64,000 bases of DNA from Telmatactis stephensoni (GCA_029948255.1 JALIZF010001746.1:516001-580000); one strand, 5' to 3'; shown: positions 38,101 through 49,556, numbered from the stretch's first letter. Made by a program: numbers and translations. The notes: generated by a model from the sequence alone, not told the origin.

Positions 38101-41100
38101 CCTTCCTTCCTTCCTTCCTTCCTTCCTTCCTTCCTTCCTTCCTTCCTTCCTTCCTTCCTTCCTTCCTTCCTTCCTTCCTTCCTTCCTTCCTTCCTTCCTT
38201 CCTTCCTTCCTTCCTTCCTTCCTTCCTTCCTTCCTTCCTTCCTTCCTTCCTTCCTTCCTTCCTTCCTTCCTTCCTTCTTCCTTCCTTCCTTCCTTCCTTC
38301 CTTCCTTCCTTCCTTCCTTCCTTCCTTCCTTCCTTCCTTCCTTCCTTCCTTCCTTCCTTCCTTCCTTCCTTCCTTCCTTCCTTCCTTCCTTCCTTCCTTC
38401 CTTCCTTCCTTCCTTCCTTCCTTCCTTCCTTCCTTCCTTCCTTCCTTCCTTCCTTCCTTCCTTCCTTCCTTCCTTCCTTCCTTCCTTCCTTCCTTCCTTC
38501 CTTCCTTCCTTCCTTCCTTCCTTCCTTCCTTCCTTCCTTCCTTCCTTCCTTCCTTCCTTCCTTCCTTCCTTCCTTCCTTCCTTCCTTCCTTCCTTCCTTC
38601 CTTCCTTCCTTCCTTCCTTCCTTCCTTCCTTCCTTCCTTCCTTCCTTCCTTCCTTCCTTCCTTCCTTCCTTCCTTCCTTCCTTCCTTCCTTCCTTCCTTC
38701 CTTCCTTCCTTCCTTCCTTCCTTCCTTCCTTCCTTCCTTCCTTCCTTCCTTCCTTCCTTCCTTCCTTCCTTCCTTCCTTCCTTCCTTCCTTCCTTCCTTC
38801 CTTCCTTCCTTCCTTCCTTCCTTCCTTCCTTCCTTCCTTCCTTCCTTCCTTCCTTCCTTCCTTCCTTCCTTCCTTCCTTCCTTCCTTCCTTCCTTCCTTC
38901 CTTCCTTCCTTCCTTCCTTCCTTCCTTCCTTCCTTCCTTCCTTCCTTCCTTCCTTCCTTCCTTCCTTCCTTCCTTCCTTCCTTCCTTCCTTCCTTCCTTC
39001 CTTCCTTCCTTCCTTCCTTCCTTCCTTCCTTCCTTCCTTCCTTCCTTCCTTCCTTCCTTCCTTCCTTCCTTCCTTCCTTCCTTCCTTCCTTCCTTCCTTC
39101 CTTCCTTCCTTCCTTCCTTCCTTCCTTCCTTCCTTCCTTCCTTCCTTCCTTCCTTCCTTCCTTCCTTCCTTCCTTCCTTCATTCCTTCCTTCCTTCCTTC
39201 CTTCCTTCCTTCCTTCCTTCCTTCCTTCCTTCCTTCCTTCCTTCCTTCCTTCCTTCCTTCCTTCCTTCCTTCCTTCCTTCCTTCCTTCCCTCCTTCCTTC
39301 CTTTCCTGCACCTCCCTCCCGAAGCCAAATATCGAATATCTGGGTTACCTGTGGTGAGCCTTGAGTGATTATTGACGTGGTCAGCGGTACATATTTTTAA
39401 AGTCTTCGAGCTATGTAGCTTTCGCTTGATTTTTCCTCCTGAAATGGCTTCTTCAAAGAGGATTTTGGACTTGACTGACCTCTGATAGATATTCTAAGAC
39501 TTCTTATGAAGCATTATCAAGTAATGCAGAAAGAGATGTTTGAAAGTTGCCGTGAATTATGAAGCTGGACTTCATTGGCGTTGTCACGTTTCTCTTGGAC
39601 TGATTCGGTTGCCAATGCTTTTAACATGAAGAACAATTATTCTTTGATGATATATTTTTGCTTTGAGTCAAGGTAAGTCTACTTATAGTGCCAAATTTAC
39701 GTTGTGGTGATTGAAAACTTTGGAACTATGATGCAGTAAAAGTTGGGGTCGAAGCAGGCTAATTAGCATATTTCAGTTGCAAGACCCGTCAGTTAACTGA
39801 TCCATATTTCTTTGAAATTGATAAAAACATAAATTGTTGTCATTAGAGCCCTTATTCATCACTTTTTCAAGCCAAGTAAAGAGGATTTAACCATAAAAAT
39901 CAGAACAAAATGCGAGGTCATATTTCCTGCAATTGCAATAGATGGGTTAGTTTAAAGCAGCGTGACATCGTTATTATTTGATTGCCCAAAAATATAAAAC
40001 AATTCCTGGCAAAGGCTAAGATAAAGTGTTCACATGATGTCAGTTGCTTTACGATTTCAGCGTTACCACCAGAGTTATGGATCCCTAAATTTGGCCAAAA
40101 TTCAGCAATTTTCAAAACTCGAAAACCATGTAATGTTTAAAATACCTGTATTCGGTTGCCAAGGCAACAATTGAGACACAAAGGCAACCAAACGAATAGC
40201 AAAAGATTGATCTTTTCTAGGATATTAAAATTATTTTCAGGCATTAGGTAACCTAGTTACAGTGAGGTATTAAAAAGTTGGAAATTTGGGAGTGTTTTTG
40301 ATCAAAACTGGCCCAAAATAAGGCATGTGCGTTGCCATGGAAACCAAAGGCTTCCACACCTAATCATATGGGTATTTCTTCATAGGCAGGTATAGGGAAA
40401 CTGTATGCAGAGTTTCAAGAAAATCTAATTTTTGGAATGGCCGCCGTATATTTGATATTTAGAGTCAATGACACTTAAGTCCTCCAGGAAACATGGCTGA
40501 AGGAACTTCGCAACGGCAATCTAGGTCATCTAGGGAAGCAAATTGTGGCCATCGTTATTGATGAAGTTCATTTAGTGTCACTGTAGTAAAGATTTTGATT
40601 CAGATTTTTGTTTCTGTATGTATTAAGTTATTGAATGGTCTTCAAATTAACGCTCGATGCTGCAAAAGGCGAAGAATGATTCACGGCCGACAGTAATACG
40701 TTTCGGAGATAATTTGTTTAATTTATTCAACTGAGCTTTTTAAGACTAAAGCTTGGAGAATAAACTCTGATAAACCACGTTCTAGATAATTTATTTCAAG
40801 TTTTGAGGGACATTAACGGTCGTACATTTGACTGAAGTTTGTCTTGTCAATCGCTCGTCTTTGTAAAAAAATCGTTTGTCAGCGAGAAAAAAGTCCAAGT
40901 TGCAAAGAAATTAATAATAATTTACACTGTAATTCAAATAAAAGCTTGACTTTTGATTAATTTTGAAAACTCAACCGTGACCTTTCTTGCGTGACTTTGA
41001 ATATTAATTAGTTGGGGGCGGAACGGTTTTCTCCAAAGGATGCTTACAGGCTCTCCCCTTTCCCCTCTTTCTGCCCCCTCCCCTCCCCTTCTTTCCCTTC

Positions 41101-43127
41101 CCTTCCCCTCCCCCTCCCCCTCCCCCAGAGAGCCTGTTCACAGGCTATAATAATCTATATATAAACGTTGTCGGGTCTAAAAACATACAACTTAGAAGCT
41201 GAGACCGAAATGGAGCATGGGATGTGAATAATTATATTCTGATTTATTCATTTACACTGTGCCTTCGATGCAAAATGCTGATCAATAGCGTATGCAGGAC
41301 CAGTGCATTGGTGGGACGTTTAGTTGCAGCATAAATGAATAAATCAGAATATAATTATTCACCAATCCCATGCACCATTTAGGTCTCAGCTTCTATGTTC
41401 TATGTTTTTAAAACCCAACTACGTTTTTTCAATTGACTATATATAACACAATCAGACAGATCACTTATCAACATACATACAAATCTAATCTAAACTCAGC
41501 TACAAATTAAGGAACTTGATCAATTTCCCATTAAGCAGCTTTGAAAGCCATTGGCTCCGTACAAATTAAGCTTAAATTGGACAACCAAATTTTTGCTTTT
41601 AATAGGACTTCAAACTTCTTTTGTTTTGGGTGCCTATTATAGGGCCTAAACTTCATGTTTTCAGCCTTGGACCTTCATCAGAGTAAAAAATAAATTGTAA
41701 CAATGATTACTCTCAAGTCATAAAATTTTGTTACTTTTACAAATTGCTATAATTTTAGATGTATGTCCCTGTTTGTCCAGTATGTGGTGAAATTATCAAG
41801 AAAGCTAAAGATGAAGATGTCAATGATCAGGTAAACATACAAACTAGTCAGTGAAAACTTACAGTGTATTTGAAGTTAGGTGTAAGGGGAACAAATTTTG
41901 TTACATATATACCAACCTTATATAAATACATTGTAATATACTTCTGCTGGTGCTAAATAAATAGTTTTGTTAAGGTAAAACATAAAGTTACCTTATTTTA
42001 CATCAGTAACAGGCAACAGTCAACTTCAAGAGTTACAGATAAACTTGAAGCCAATGGGGCACACTTAATTAGCCCCCTTTTCTCCAACACTGCTCAGTTT
42101 TAGGGGCACTTAATGCTTATTAATTTAAAGCTTACATACAAAAGAAAGAAGTTGAAACTAGGATATGAAGTCAATGGGAATATAAAGTCAGACCTCTTAC
42201 GAGTAAGATTAGGCTGCACACTGACCAACTGTGCCATCCTTGCTCCATGTAGATAGATACATGTAGATAGATAACCTTTATATTAGAATGATTAAAGCTA
42301 AAAGGTTGTGTAATCTTGGACCATGCATTACAAGGTGATGTGTGTGTATTTTGATAGCCAAGTACATTTGTACGTACTACATTATTGCTAGCTGTTACAG
42401 TCAAGCCTCCATTTTATAAATCCATTGTTTTGGTACATGTATGTGTTACTGTGAATAATATGGAGTTGGTTGCTTGACAGAGTAATCATACACAGTTTTA
42501 TCTGTATTTAATTTAACTTGCAGACTCTTTGATTATACAGGTAGAGAAACATTTACTAAGTGGATGTAAAGACCTTGTCCTGAAAAAATCAAAGAAAACT
42601 AACAAGTGCTCCTTGAAAAGTTGCCGACAAAATGAAATTATGCCATTTTACTGTAATCAGTGTGGCAAGAAGTTTTGTGTAAGGTAGGGAAGATATCCTG
42701 TTATTGTTGAGTACAGACAGAATGTGGACTATAACGTCAAATCCCTTAAATAATCTCATTTGCATTTTGAAATTTCAAACCTTCATATCTCAGAAAATAT
42801 ACAGCCGATAGACTTAATTTTATTTGAAGGGTTATTTTCATCACGCAAAGATTCATAATATAAACTAATCTCGTAGACGTTATAGGCAATTAACATTCAT
42901 ACAATCATATTGCATTACTACTTTCTCTGTTGTTCCAATAAAACTGTCATTGATATGTATGGCTTTTTGATTAGTTCAACCTGCATCTTTTAAGGATAGA
43001 TGTTTGATCATTGTAATATAATATTTAAAATGTTAACATTCATTTTCGTTTTTTTCCTTTCAGACACAGACATGCACAGGATCACTCATGTACAACTCTT
43101 AGTGTTCCAATAGTTGCTTGCAGCTAA
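32198..43127 (+). CDS. ZFAND2: AN1-type zinc finger protein 2-like (ZFAND2/AIRAP family)
   Basis: Five exons: 32198-32310, 34553-34607, 41759-41830, 42541-42683 and 43064-43127, all GT-AG, joining in frame to 148 residues. First AN1 finger (about residues 14-49): H-C-S-V-D-W-C-K-R-L-D-F-L-P-F-T-C-G-H-C-K continuing across the exon junction to C-L-E-H-R-V-P-D-G-H-G-C. Middle segment M-Y-V-P-V-C-P-V-C-G matches the V-H-V-P-V-C-P-L-C signature of ZFAND2. Second AN1 finger: C-S-L-K-S-C-R-Q-N-E-I-M-P-F-Y-C-N-Q-C-G, then F-C-V-R-H-R-H-A-Q-D-H-S-C. It ends soon after the second finger, like the short ZFAND2A and without the UIM tail of ZFAND2B. Family role: proteasome-associated adaptor in proteotoxic (arsenite/heat) stress, cytosolic. 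Intron 2 is 7.15 kb, almost all one transposable element. Confident on family; 2A versus 2B not resolvable. Confidence 0.87.
33821..34224 (+). repeat. Four dispersed CAYGTCCGCAAC motifs
   Basis: CAYGTCCGCAAC at 33821, 33843, 34031 and 34213, all on the plus strand within ZFAND2 intron 1. Irregular spacing; perhaps remnants of one repeat family. Confidence 0.55.
36313..36492. mobile_element. Nested foldback element within the left arm
   Basis: Near-perfect inverted repeats (CCTGCGTAGCGGCTCTTTGG and its complement with G/C-rich stems) around a short centre. Its terminus resembles that of the host element (AGCCTG...GGCTCT...GGGGGA), so a relative inserted in the left arm. Imperfect ~9-bp duplication GCAACATAG / GCAACACCG at the borders. 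Absent from the right arm. Confidence 0.62.
37165..37558. mobile_element. Possible TIR element ending in GGATCCGCCACTGG
   Basis: The right end, with a run of C followed by TTGGATCCGCCACTGG, resembles a common animal DNA-transposon terminus. The left end has AATGCGGATCTAGACC and a G run that pair loosely with it. Inside the spacer of the 6.5-kb foldback element. Confidence 0.4.
37735..38000 (+). repeat. TGCGGTGTTGCGGTG-type irregular minisatellite
   Basis: Many GCGGTGTTGCGGTG-like units spaced irregularly; a complementary short block (CACCGCAACACCGC) occurs at 36495-36535, consistent with the inverted arms of the host element. Confidence 0.7.
38079..39304. repeat. (TTCC)n array, about 1.2 kb
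   Basis: About 305 TTCC units with only a few interruptions (a missing C near 38278, an A near 39181). All three plus-strand frames are open (P-S-F-L repeats), and so is the minus strand (K-E-G-R), but none is coding. The other arm of the foldback has only ~90 bp of the same repeat at 36195-36285. Confidence 0.97.
41166..41425. mobile_element. Palindromic MITE
   Basis: Arms of ~90 bp pair from AACGTTGTCGGGTCT / AGAAGCTGAGACC / TGAATAATTATATTCTG on the left with the complement on the right, around an ~85-bp centre. It lies 10 bp beyond the 6.5-kb element, still in intron 2. Confidence 0.68.
42052..42247 (-). mobile_element. tRNA-derived SINE, copy 4 (diverged)
   Basis: Minus strand: GGAGCAAGGATGGCACAGTT-GGTCAGTGTG head, degraded B box, and the body with AGCATTAAGTGCCCCTAAAA. 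In ZFAND2 intron 3. Confidence 0.65.
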
Positions 43128-43299
43128 AAGTAACTGCCGATGCATTTTTAGGGGAAAAATGGATTGTATCAAAATGCATCATTTGGGAAACACGGCAACA
43201 AAAAGCAATAAGAATACGGAAAACAGTATCATGATACATTGATGAATAACATCACAATGACAAATTAAGAATGCTGTTTTAAAATATTTTAGAGAAGAG

Positions 43300-43305
43300 A
43301 ATAAA
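43300..43305 (+). terminator. Polyadenylation signal of ZFAND2
   Basis: AATAAA 173 bp after the stop; another AATAAA at 43489-43494 could be used instead. Confidence 0.45.
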
Positions 43306-43682
43306 TTTTGAATTGATTCTTTCTTAGAATTTGCAAAAATATGCAGTTACCTCATTAACTGAACATTTTAACATCCCCAAATCTCTATATATTGTCAAAA
43401 TTGATATATTTAAGAAATTCCAAATTATTTGTACTCAAGACTTAAATGTTGTTGGGAGCAATGGGCTCCTATGTACTTGTATAGCTTCAATAAAAACTAC
43501 TGGACCTTGAATTAACTGAGTTTTTATAGTAAATCTTCAATATCTTGGAAGCTTTTGATCTTTTGATGTTCATAACCAATGGTTTCTTCTTCAATGCTAC
43601 CAGACTCTTGCACTGTACACTAAAAAGGTTCAAGAATATGTTGCTTTTATTAAACATGCAAGTCTCCATATTTTGATACAGA

Positions 43683-43852
43683 TATACTTGTAATAAACAT
43701 AATTTGACACAATGGAAATGTCCCTTTCGCTCCCTAAGTGCATGCCCTTGACATCTCCACATGCAGTTATACTTGTAATAAACATAATTTGACACAATGG
43801 AAATGTTCCTTTCGCTCTCTAAGTGCATGCCCTTGACATCTCCACATGCAGT
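43683..43852. repeat. 85-bp tandem duplication
   Basis: Two near-identical 85-bp copies (43683-43767 and 43768-43852) starting TATACTTGTAATAAAC and ending CCACATGCAGT, differing at few positions. The 113-codon minus-strand open frame over it is a by-product. Confidence 0.88.
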
Positions 43853-43931
43853 TCAAAGATGTGTGGACCATATATATATGCCTGAGCCTGAGCCAATCAA
43901 TAGACTATTACATCTCAAATACTATTAAGCC

Positions 43932-44038
43932 TGGTTGCTCAAAAGCCAGTTTTCTTTAACCCAAGATTAACACCCATAGTTTTCTTTAGATTTAACCCTG
44001 GGTTAGGGCTAACCATGCAACGTTTGAACAGCTGGTCC
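43932..44038. mobile_element. MITE of the CTGGTTGTTCAAA family, copy 1
   Basis: GCCTGGTTGCTCAAAAGCC at the left and the complement of GGACCAGCTGTTCAAACG at the right, with TTAACCC/GGGTTA internal pairing. Related to 56188-56391. Confidence 0.52.
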
Positions 44039-44233
44039 CTGTATAGGAATTTCCAATCAGTTCCTATTTGCAACATACTTTGGGAAACAAATGTACATGT
44101 ACAGATTCAATATTTAAGTGATATATACCATATATTATACTAACTTACTTGTGTTTTTTGTATACCTTTGTTTGGCACACACAAAGATACCTCAACATTC
44201 AAACGTGGTCTTTTCTTCCCTTTGACACTCATC

Positions 44234-45524
44234 TCAATTTCTGGTGAAATATTTGAAATGTAGTGTATTTATAAATAACAAACTTATCCAAAAAAATGTA
44301 ATTATTTCTTTGAAATCTCTGGAGAACATATTCTGAGAAAACAGCCATCCCTTTGAACACTTTCTTGAGTAAAGATTAGGTAAAGCACTGTATTTAACAT
44401 TGGCAGTTCCTTGCTGGTCTTCCAGGAAGTTGATGGGTGGAAAGACAGCTATTTTCTCAGGCCTTCTTCCTTTACCTTGAGAGTTGTCTTGTCCATACAT
44501 TGCTTTGGTTCTGATTTCCTGGATACTCTGTTGTGTTTTCCTTATGATATCAATAACTGATTGATTTACTCTTTTCTATACGAGGAAACGTTCAAGGAAA
44601 AGCAGTATAAGAAATGCAAATAAAATATGTGGCTTGCTAAATTGAGTTTAAAGTGGGAATAATACATGACTGAATGAACAGGAAGATATGTAAGTATGAA
44701 TGAATGAATAAATAAATGAAAAAAATGAAGGAAGGATGAATGAATGTATGGATCATTAGATTAATGGTCCAAGAAAAATAGAAGGGACAGAGGAAGAAAG
44801 GAAGTGAGGGAGGAAGGAAGGAATTTATGAATGAATGGAATTGATGGATGAAAGAATGATCATTTTGAAAACAGTGAAACTACCTGTCTGGCTTTCTTTG
44901 ACAAAGAAGGCTTAGAGGTAGGTTTCTTGAATCCATCCTTGCGTTTATTCTCCTTTTCATTTTCATGTTTTTCGATTTTCCTGTCAAAGTTTACATCAAC
45001 AATTTCTAGGATATCGATTTCCGAACTTGGAACATCCCTTTTTTTCTCAGGGAATAATTCTCTGTCACCTTTCCGTTCTGGAGCACGCTTTTGGGGTTGT
45101 TTCTGATGTTTTGCTAATAGTTTCTTGACCTTCTTTTCCTCTGGTTTGATATTTGGCGAAGGAGTTTCTTGCTTTCCTTGGGACTCATTTACATTCTTGT
45201 GGTTCAAAACTCCTCGTTTATAAAGTCTTTGTTTTGGAATAAAAACTGGCTCCAATCGTCTTTGTATTCCGTTACTTTTGGTTTGGCCAATATTAATCTG
45301 GACATAGTGCAATAAAGAGAGAAAATTTTAAGTGTAGAACTTTAACTACCTCTCAAAATAAAAACCTGCAGAAACTGCGTTTATATAATTAGAAGAAAAA
45401 CTAAATGAATAGCAGAAGTGACAATATAGTAAACTTAATTTAATAAGCTTACGTTTCTCCCAACCCTGACACTTGGATCCTTCACTGTTTTTTTTGTTGG
45501 AGGAAGAAAACGAAAACGGGCCAT
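44234..45524 (-). CDS. Unrecognised Lys-rich protein, three exons
   Basis: Exon 1 45453-45524 (M-A-R-F-R-F-L-P-P-T-K-K-T-V-K; donor GTAAGC), exon 2 45297-44884 (138 codons; acceptor TGTCCAG, donor CAG/GTAGTT), exon 3 44575-44234 to the stop. All junctions are phase 0, giving 275 residues. Exon 2 starts I-N-I-G-Q-T-K-S-N-G and is rich in Lys, Glu, Pro and Gln (K-K-V-K-K-L-L-A-K-H; I-D-I-L-E-I-V-D-V-N-F-D), probably disordered and nuclear by composition. Exon 3 has I-A-V-F-P-P-I-N-F-L-E-D and ends with a hydrophobic stretch (I-T-F-F-W-I-S-L-L-F-I) that may be intron read-through: a possible donor CAAG/GTAAAG lies near 44473. No domain recognised. Upstream starts are excluded by the short distance to stops; this ATG sits in GAAGAAATGG. 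Confidence 0.62.
44690..44860. repeat. Degenerate (GAAT/GAAG)n tract
   Basis: Imperfect GAATGAAT, AAATAAAT and GGAAGGAA units in intron 2 of the Lys-rich gene. Confidence 0.75.
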
Positions 45525-46885
45525 TTCTTCGTTTGCTTCTTCTTTACTTCAGCAGAGTGCTATTGAATTATCGACGAAGTCCATGGTTTAATTTAATACA
45601 AAGCAGAGTATTATCTGGATAAATGAAACAGTAAAAAGTCAGTCAAAAATGAAAACTGATAAAATGGAGAATTTTTGGAAGTAGAATCGATCTTTGACGC
45701 GCGCACGCGTTTTTCGTGATAATGGCGGGAAAATAGACAACAGGAAGCCCGCGTAGCTCGTGACAGTTTTCAGCCTATAATCTTGAAAATGTCAAGATAT
45801 AATATAGATATAGACACATTTCAAGGCCTATCCCTGGTTGGGGGTGGGGGTAGGGGTTTACTTCGACTAGTGCATACACACACACACCGACTTTGTCCTA
45901 GTGCCCTTGGTACTGGTAGTTGGTAAGTTTATTGAAATTCAATTTATTTTTAACTTATTCTATTTGACCTGATGCGCTTGGTCACGAGTAATGGATAAAA
46001 CATCTGAAACAGGAACGAAAAAAAACACGATTTGTTATTGTGTCACTAAAAACGCCGTTGTAGAAGTCTTAACTTTACGGCAAACAATTAATTTAGATAT
46101 ATAGTGAAATAAAAAGTTGAATAAACTGGTATATTCGCAGGTAATCATTTTTGCATGTGATAATACCATGCATGATAATAGAAGGACAAAGGCAAACACT
46201 AATAGCTGTTGACAGACAAATTAAAGATCTTTATTACTGCGGCTTGTTGAACTACAGGCAACCAGTGCGAGTACGGTTCCGGACGTGCGTCTTGTTAAAA
46301 AGTTTATTAACGGCAACGTCAATCGCTCTTACTCTAGCGGCAGCTAATCTAAATGTCCTTTTTAAGCCGATTTTGGGCTTCTTTACATGGGCACGAGTGA
46401 ACGCACATGAAACTAGTGCGTCTAGTTAATAATCGACTTCAACACCCTCGGACGGGCGCACGAAGTTCGCATATCTTTCGGCTTGACAATTCGGCTCTAC
46501 TTCGGGGATTTCCGAATTACGCACGCACGCACCCTTGAAGCCCATGACATAGTGTGTTACTGGCATAAAGCCAATAACCACAAAAATTAACAACAACAAC
46601 AACAACAATTGGAAAATAGGAAACTTGGGGTCCTTTAAACTGTATTTGATGCTGTTGTTAAGCCAAAATCAACCAAAACTGAAGAAAACTACAATTTGTA
46701 CAAGTGGAATCCCCCGACTTCTGAGATCGAGTACACCCGGAACGTACAAAAGTATAAAGACAGGGTTTCTACGTGCATACGTGCATAGTATGTGGCAGGT
46801 GAAGCATATCTCGGAACTAGACTATTCTAAAGGATTTTGATTCAGACTATATGGTGTAGCTGGATATACGAATTACGTACTCTTC
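45525..46885. other. Intergenic, promoter side of the Lys-rich gene
   Basis: Includes a CGCGCGCACGCG patch at ~45698-45709 and an AAC repeat at ~46590-46605. Open frames at 46151-46429 and 46426-46608 have no supporting motif. Confidence 0.45.
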
Positions 46886-46908
46886 CACCTTTTCTATTTC
46901 ATGCTATT

Positions 46909-47040
46909 TAGTTGTTTCGTGCTTTCGTTCGTTTTATACATTGATAACTTAAGGATTGATCAGGCCATCAAACACGGGAAACCGTTTTTTATTCTTTAAG
47001 TTATCAATGTATAAAACGAACGAAAGCACGAAACAACTAA
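46909..47040. repeat. Perfect ~43-bp hairpin inside the left end
   Basis: GTTGTTTCGTGCTTTCGTTC...TTATACATTGATAACTTAA pairs perfectly with its complement at 46998-47040 across a ~41-bp loop. One stem sequence is also found at the right end (51449-51484), so the left end carries an extra inverted copy. Confidence 0.8.
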
Positions 47041-47829
47041 CTAGTTAGCCGTAATAGTGCAGGAAAATGGTGCAGGTTTTATGCTGAATTGTTCAAACTA
47101 GGGTAACAAGCATGAAATTTGGCACAATGATAGGCCTCCGTGCTCTGAGGAATTCTGGATATGGGGCCACGCCAAATCACGAATACTTACGGATTTATAG
47201 TCTTGGAATTAATTATCTTTCAGAAAATAAAAAAGAGCATTTATTTTTAATGTAAAATGATGATATTAAGTATATAGATAGTATGAGGTACTCGTAAAAG
47301 ATATTCACCAATAGCCACGCCCTTTTAGGGGTACTTACGGAATCAGAGCTACGGAATACATTATGCCTTAAATTGATATTTAGAGTTCGTCCTGCACTGT
47401 TGGTAATCTGAAAACTTGCACAACGATAAATGTTTATACTCTGAGTAATTCTGGATATGGGGCCACGCCCAACAACGAGTACTTACAGGATTATAGGAAA
47501 GGGATTTATTGTTTTGCGAAAAATAGAAAAGAGCAGTTCCTCTTAATGTAAAATGATGATATCAAGTATATAGATAAAGGTATGCGTAAAAGATATTCAT
47601 CAGCAGCCACGCCCTTTTTGGGGTACTAACGGAATTAGAGCAACGGAATACATTATACCTTGAATGGACACTAAAAGCTCTTCCTACACTGTTGGTAATC
47701 TGAACACTTGCACAAAGATAAACATTGATACCCTGAGTAATTCCAGACATGGGACCACGCCCAACAACGAGTACTTACAGAGTTACAGAAAAGGAATTTT
47801 TATTGTTTCTTATTGTTGGGGGCAGTCAC

Positions 47830-48045
47830 TCACTGCGAGGCAAACTATCCCTTTGCCATCTGCATGGGGATGGAAACGATGTGATGGTGGTACCTGGGAG
47901 CCAATATGGACACATCTGTCTGAAGCAGTTTTGATCAAATGTTTCTGCACCTAAAAAGGGCTGCAAAGGGCGTTGCTCCTGCAAGAAGTCCAAACCTCCC
48001 TGTACAGTAATGTGCAAGTGCGGGGGAGAGTGTAAGAGGCAACAT
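47830..48045 (+). pseudogene. Decayed Cys-rich transposon-associated reading
   Basis: The plus-strand reading L-P-S-A-W-G-W-K-R-C-D-G-G-T-W-E-P-I-W-T-H-L-S-E-A-V runs into a stop and, in another frame, continues G-C-K-G-R-C-S-C-K-K-S-K-P-P-C-T-V-M-C-K-C-G-G-E-C. The W-G-W ... P-x-W-T ... C-x-C-K-K arrangement recalls the C-terminal tail of proteins carried by mobile elements in marine invertebrates. At least one frameshift. Function not assignable. Confidence 0.45.
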
Positions 48046-48049
48046 TAAT

Positions 48050-49556
48050 TTTTTGCACTTTAAAAACTACGAGAAACAAACTTAAGGTATCAGGACTGGT
48101 TTTAAGCCCAATTCTACCTCTATCATCAGATTATGTGCAGATTTTATAATATATTGCTATAAAGGCATACATTTGCTAAAAGCTCATTAAACATAGGTTT
48201 CAAAAATCCACAGAAAAAGACAAGTAATTAACAGTCTGAATTTATTTAAATATTTTCTCCAATTTTTTTGTCCTTTTTTTCTGAATTGCAAATTTGCACG
48301 TTTACAAGCATGCTACAACTTCCTTTGATTTTAATGGATTAGCCCAAAACTTTGTAGCAATTTGATGCATCAAAATTATGTTTAAAAACTATGTTTATTA
48401 CACCTATCTTCAAAATTACGCTTTTTTATGGCTTTTTTAGTGTTTTGACTACCGTCAATCAAAGCTCCGACTTTTCGTTCTCCCTGAAGCAAGCTGAAAT
48501 TTACATCAAAAGTCGGAAAATACTAAATGTTCTGCCAATAAATTCAAGTTTGTTTTGTTTCTGAATTTAGAAAGCTAAAATTTTACAAATTCTATAGTCG
48601 TTACAATTTGATTGACAGAAGCTTAAAATCCAGACAAGCCATCGCCACTAGGTCGCGTAATTTTGAAATTGGGTGTAAGCTTTCAAAAAATGTATACGTG
48701 AATAGGAAGATATTATAAAGCCAGCACGCAAATCGACATTGAGCGTATTGTGGTCCAAAACCAATCCTTATACCTTAATTCCAGTAGAACAAAAAGAAAC
48801 GCAAAAGTTACAAATTGTTGATAAGCAATTTAACGAAATTTGTAGATTTCTAATTATTACCAAACATCTATTCCAGAGGAAATAGAGCCAGATCATTACT
48901 AGGGAGGCAAGTGAATACAAAAAATATAAACAAACAACCAAGTTTTTTAATGAAACATCAGTCGATAGCACGAAAGTCATTAAGGGTGCAAATACTAATA
49001 TTTCAGTCTTACTATACTACTGCATATGCACGGTAAATGTAAGGGGGCCAAACTTTGTCCCATATGCAATATCATTAAGGGCCGCCTGTGGGTCAAAATA
49101 TAGCCCCACGAAAATGGCCAAAGTGGCCCGAAAAAGTAGCTAAATTGCCCCATTAGAAGGGACCGCCTGGGGGTTAAAAATGTGGCTCACTTGTAGGGCC
49201 ACAATGACTCCATCACATTTATTGTGTGTAAATCAATGTGAATTGAAAAAATGCTATTGTTTTTACAAGCAGTTTTGCCAGATATTTAAAAAAATATAGG
49301 CTGTCCTAATGAACACCAATATGTTTTGTTTTTCGCACTTAGCATCAAGTTTCAAGTTGCGCAGATTTCAAATAAATAGGTATTTATGTCAATAGCAAAA
49401 ACCTGGCTGCTTGAAAGTTATTTAAAGAAGGGTGCGAATCATAATTTTCGACACAAATTATATCTAGCCATGGCTACATAATAATCGTTGTAAATGACAT
49501 TATCTTACATATACTTTACAGATTGTAAATGCATTCTATCGCTATGTTATTCTGCA
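48050..49556. other. Interior of the foldback element, no recognised gene
   Basis: AT-rich; a small duplicated motif (GGGCCGCCTGTGGGTCAAAA / GGACCGCCTGGGGGTTAAAA) at 49079 and 49160. No coding region identified. Confidence 0.45.

Larger units (their letters stand above)
34641..41146. mobile_element. 6.5-kb Mutator-like foldback element in ZFAND2 intron 2
   Basis: Ends are inverted repeats of ~127 bp starting AGCCTGTGAACAGGCTCTCT and containing a long G-rich block and GTAAGCATCCTTTGGAGAAA. Both sides are flanked by ATAATAATCT (34631-34640 and 41147-41156), a perfect 10-bp target duplication. Long TIRs with 9-11-bp duplications are the Mutator pattern. Inside, a second level of inverted repeats pairs 35048-36310 with 37995-40445; a 65-codon open frame (35383-35580 and 39918-40115, opposite strands) is identical in the two arms. 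No transposase reading found, so non-autonomous. Confidence 0.78.

Noticed and set aside
37826..39368. Overlapping 445-512-codon open frames of P-S-F-L or K-E-G-R repeats
   Set aside because: All come from a (TTCC)n array that has no stop codons in any frame; period-4 repeats are open by construction. No gene.
43487..43828. 113-codon minus-strand frame with repeated M-H-L-E-S-E-R segment
   Set aside because: Produced by an 85-bp tandem duplication in the ZFAND2 3' flank; no homology or splice context.
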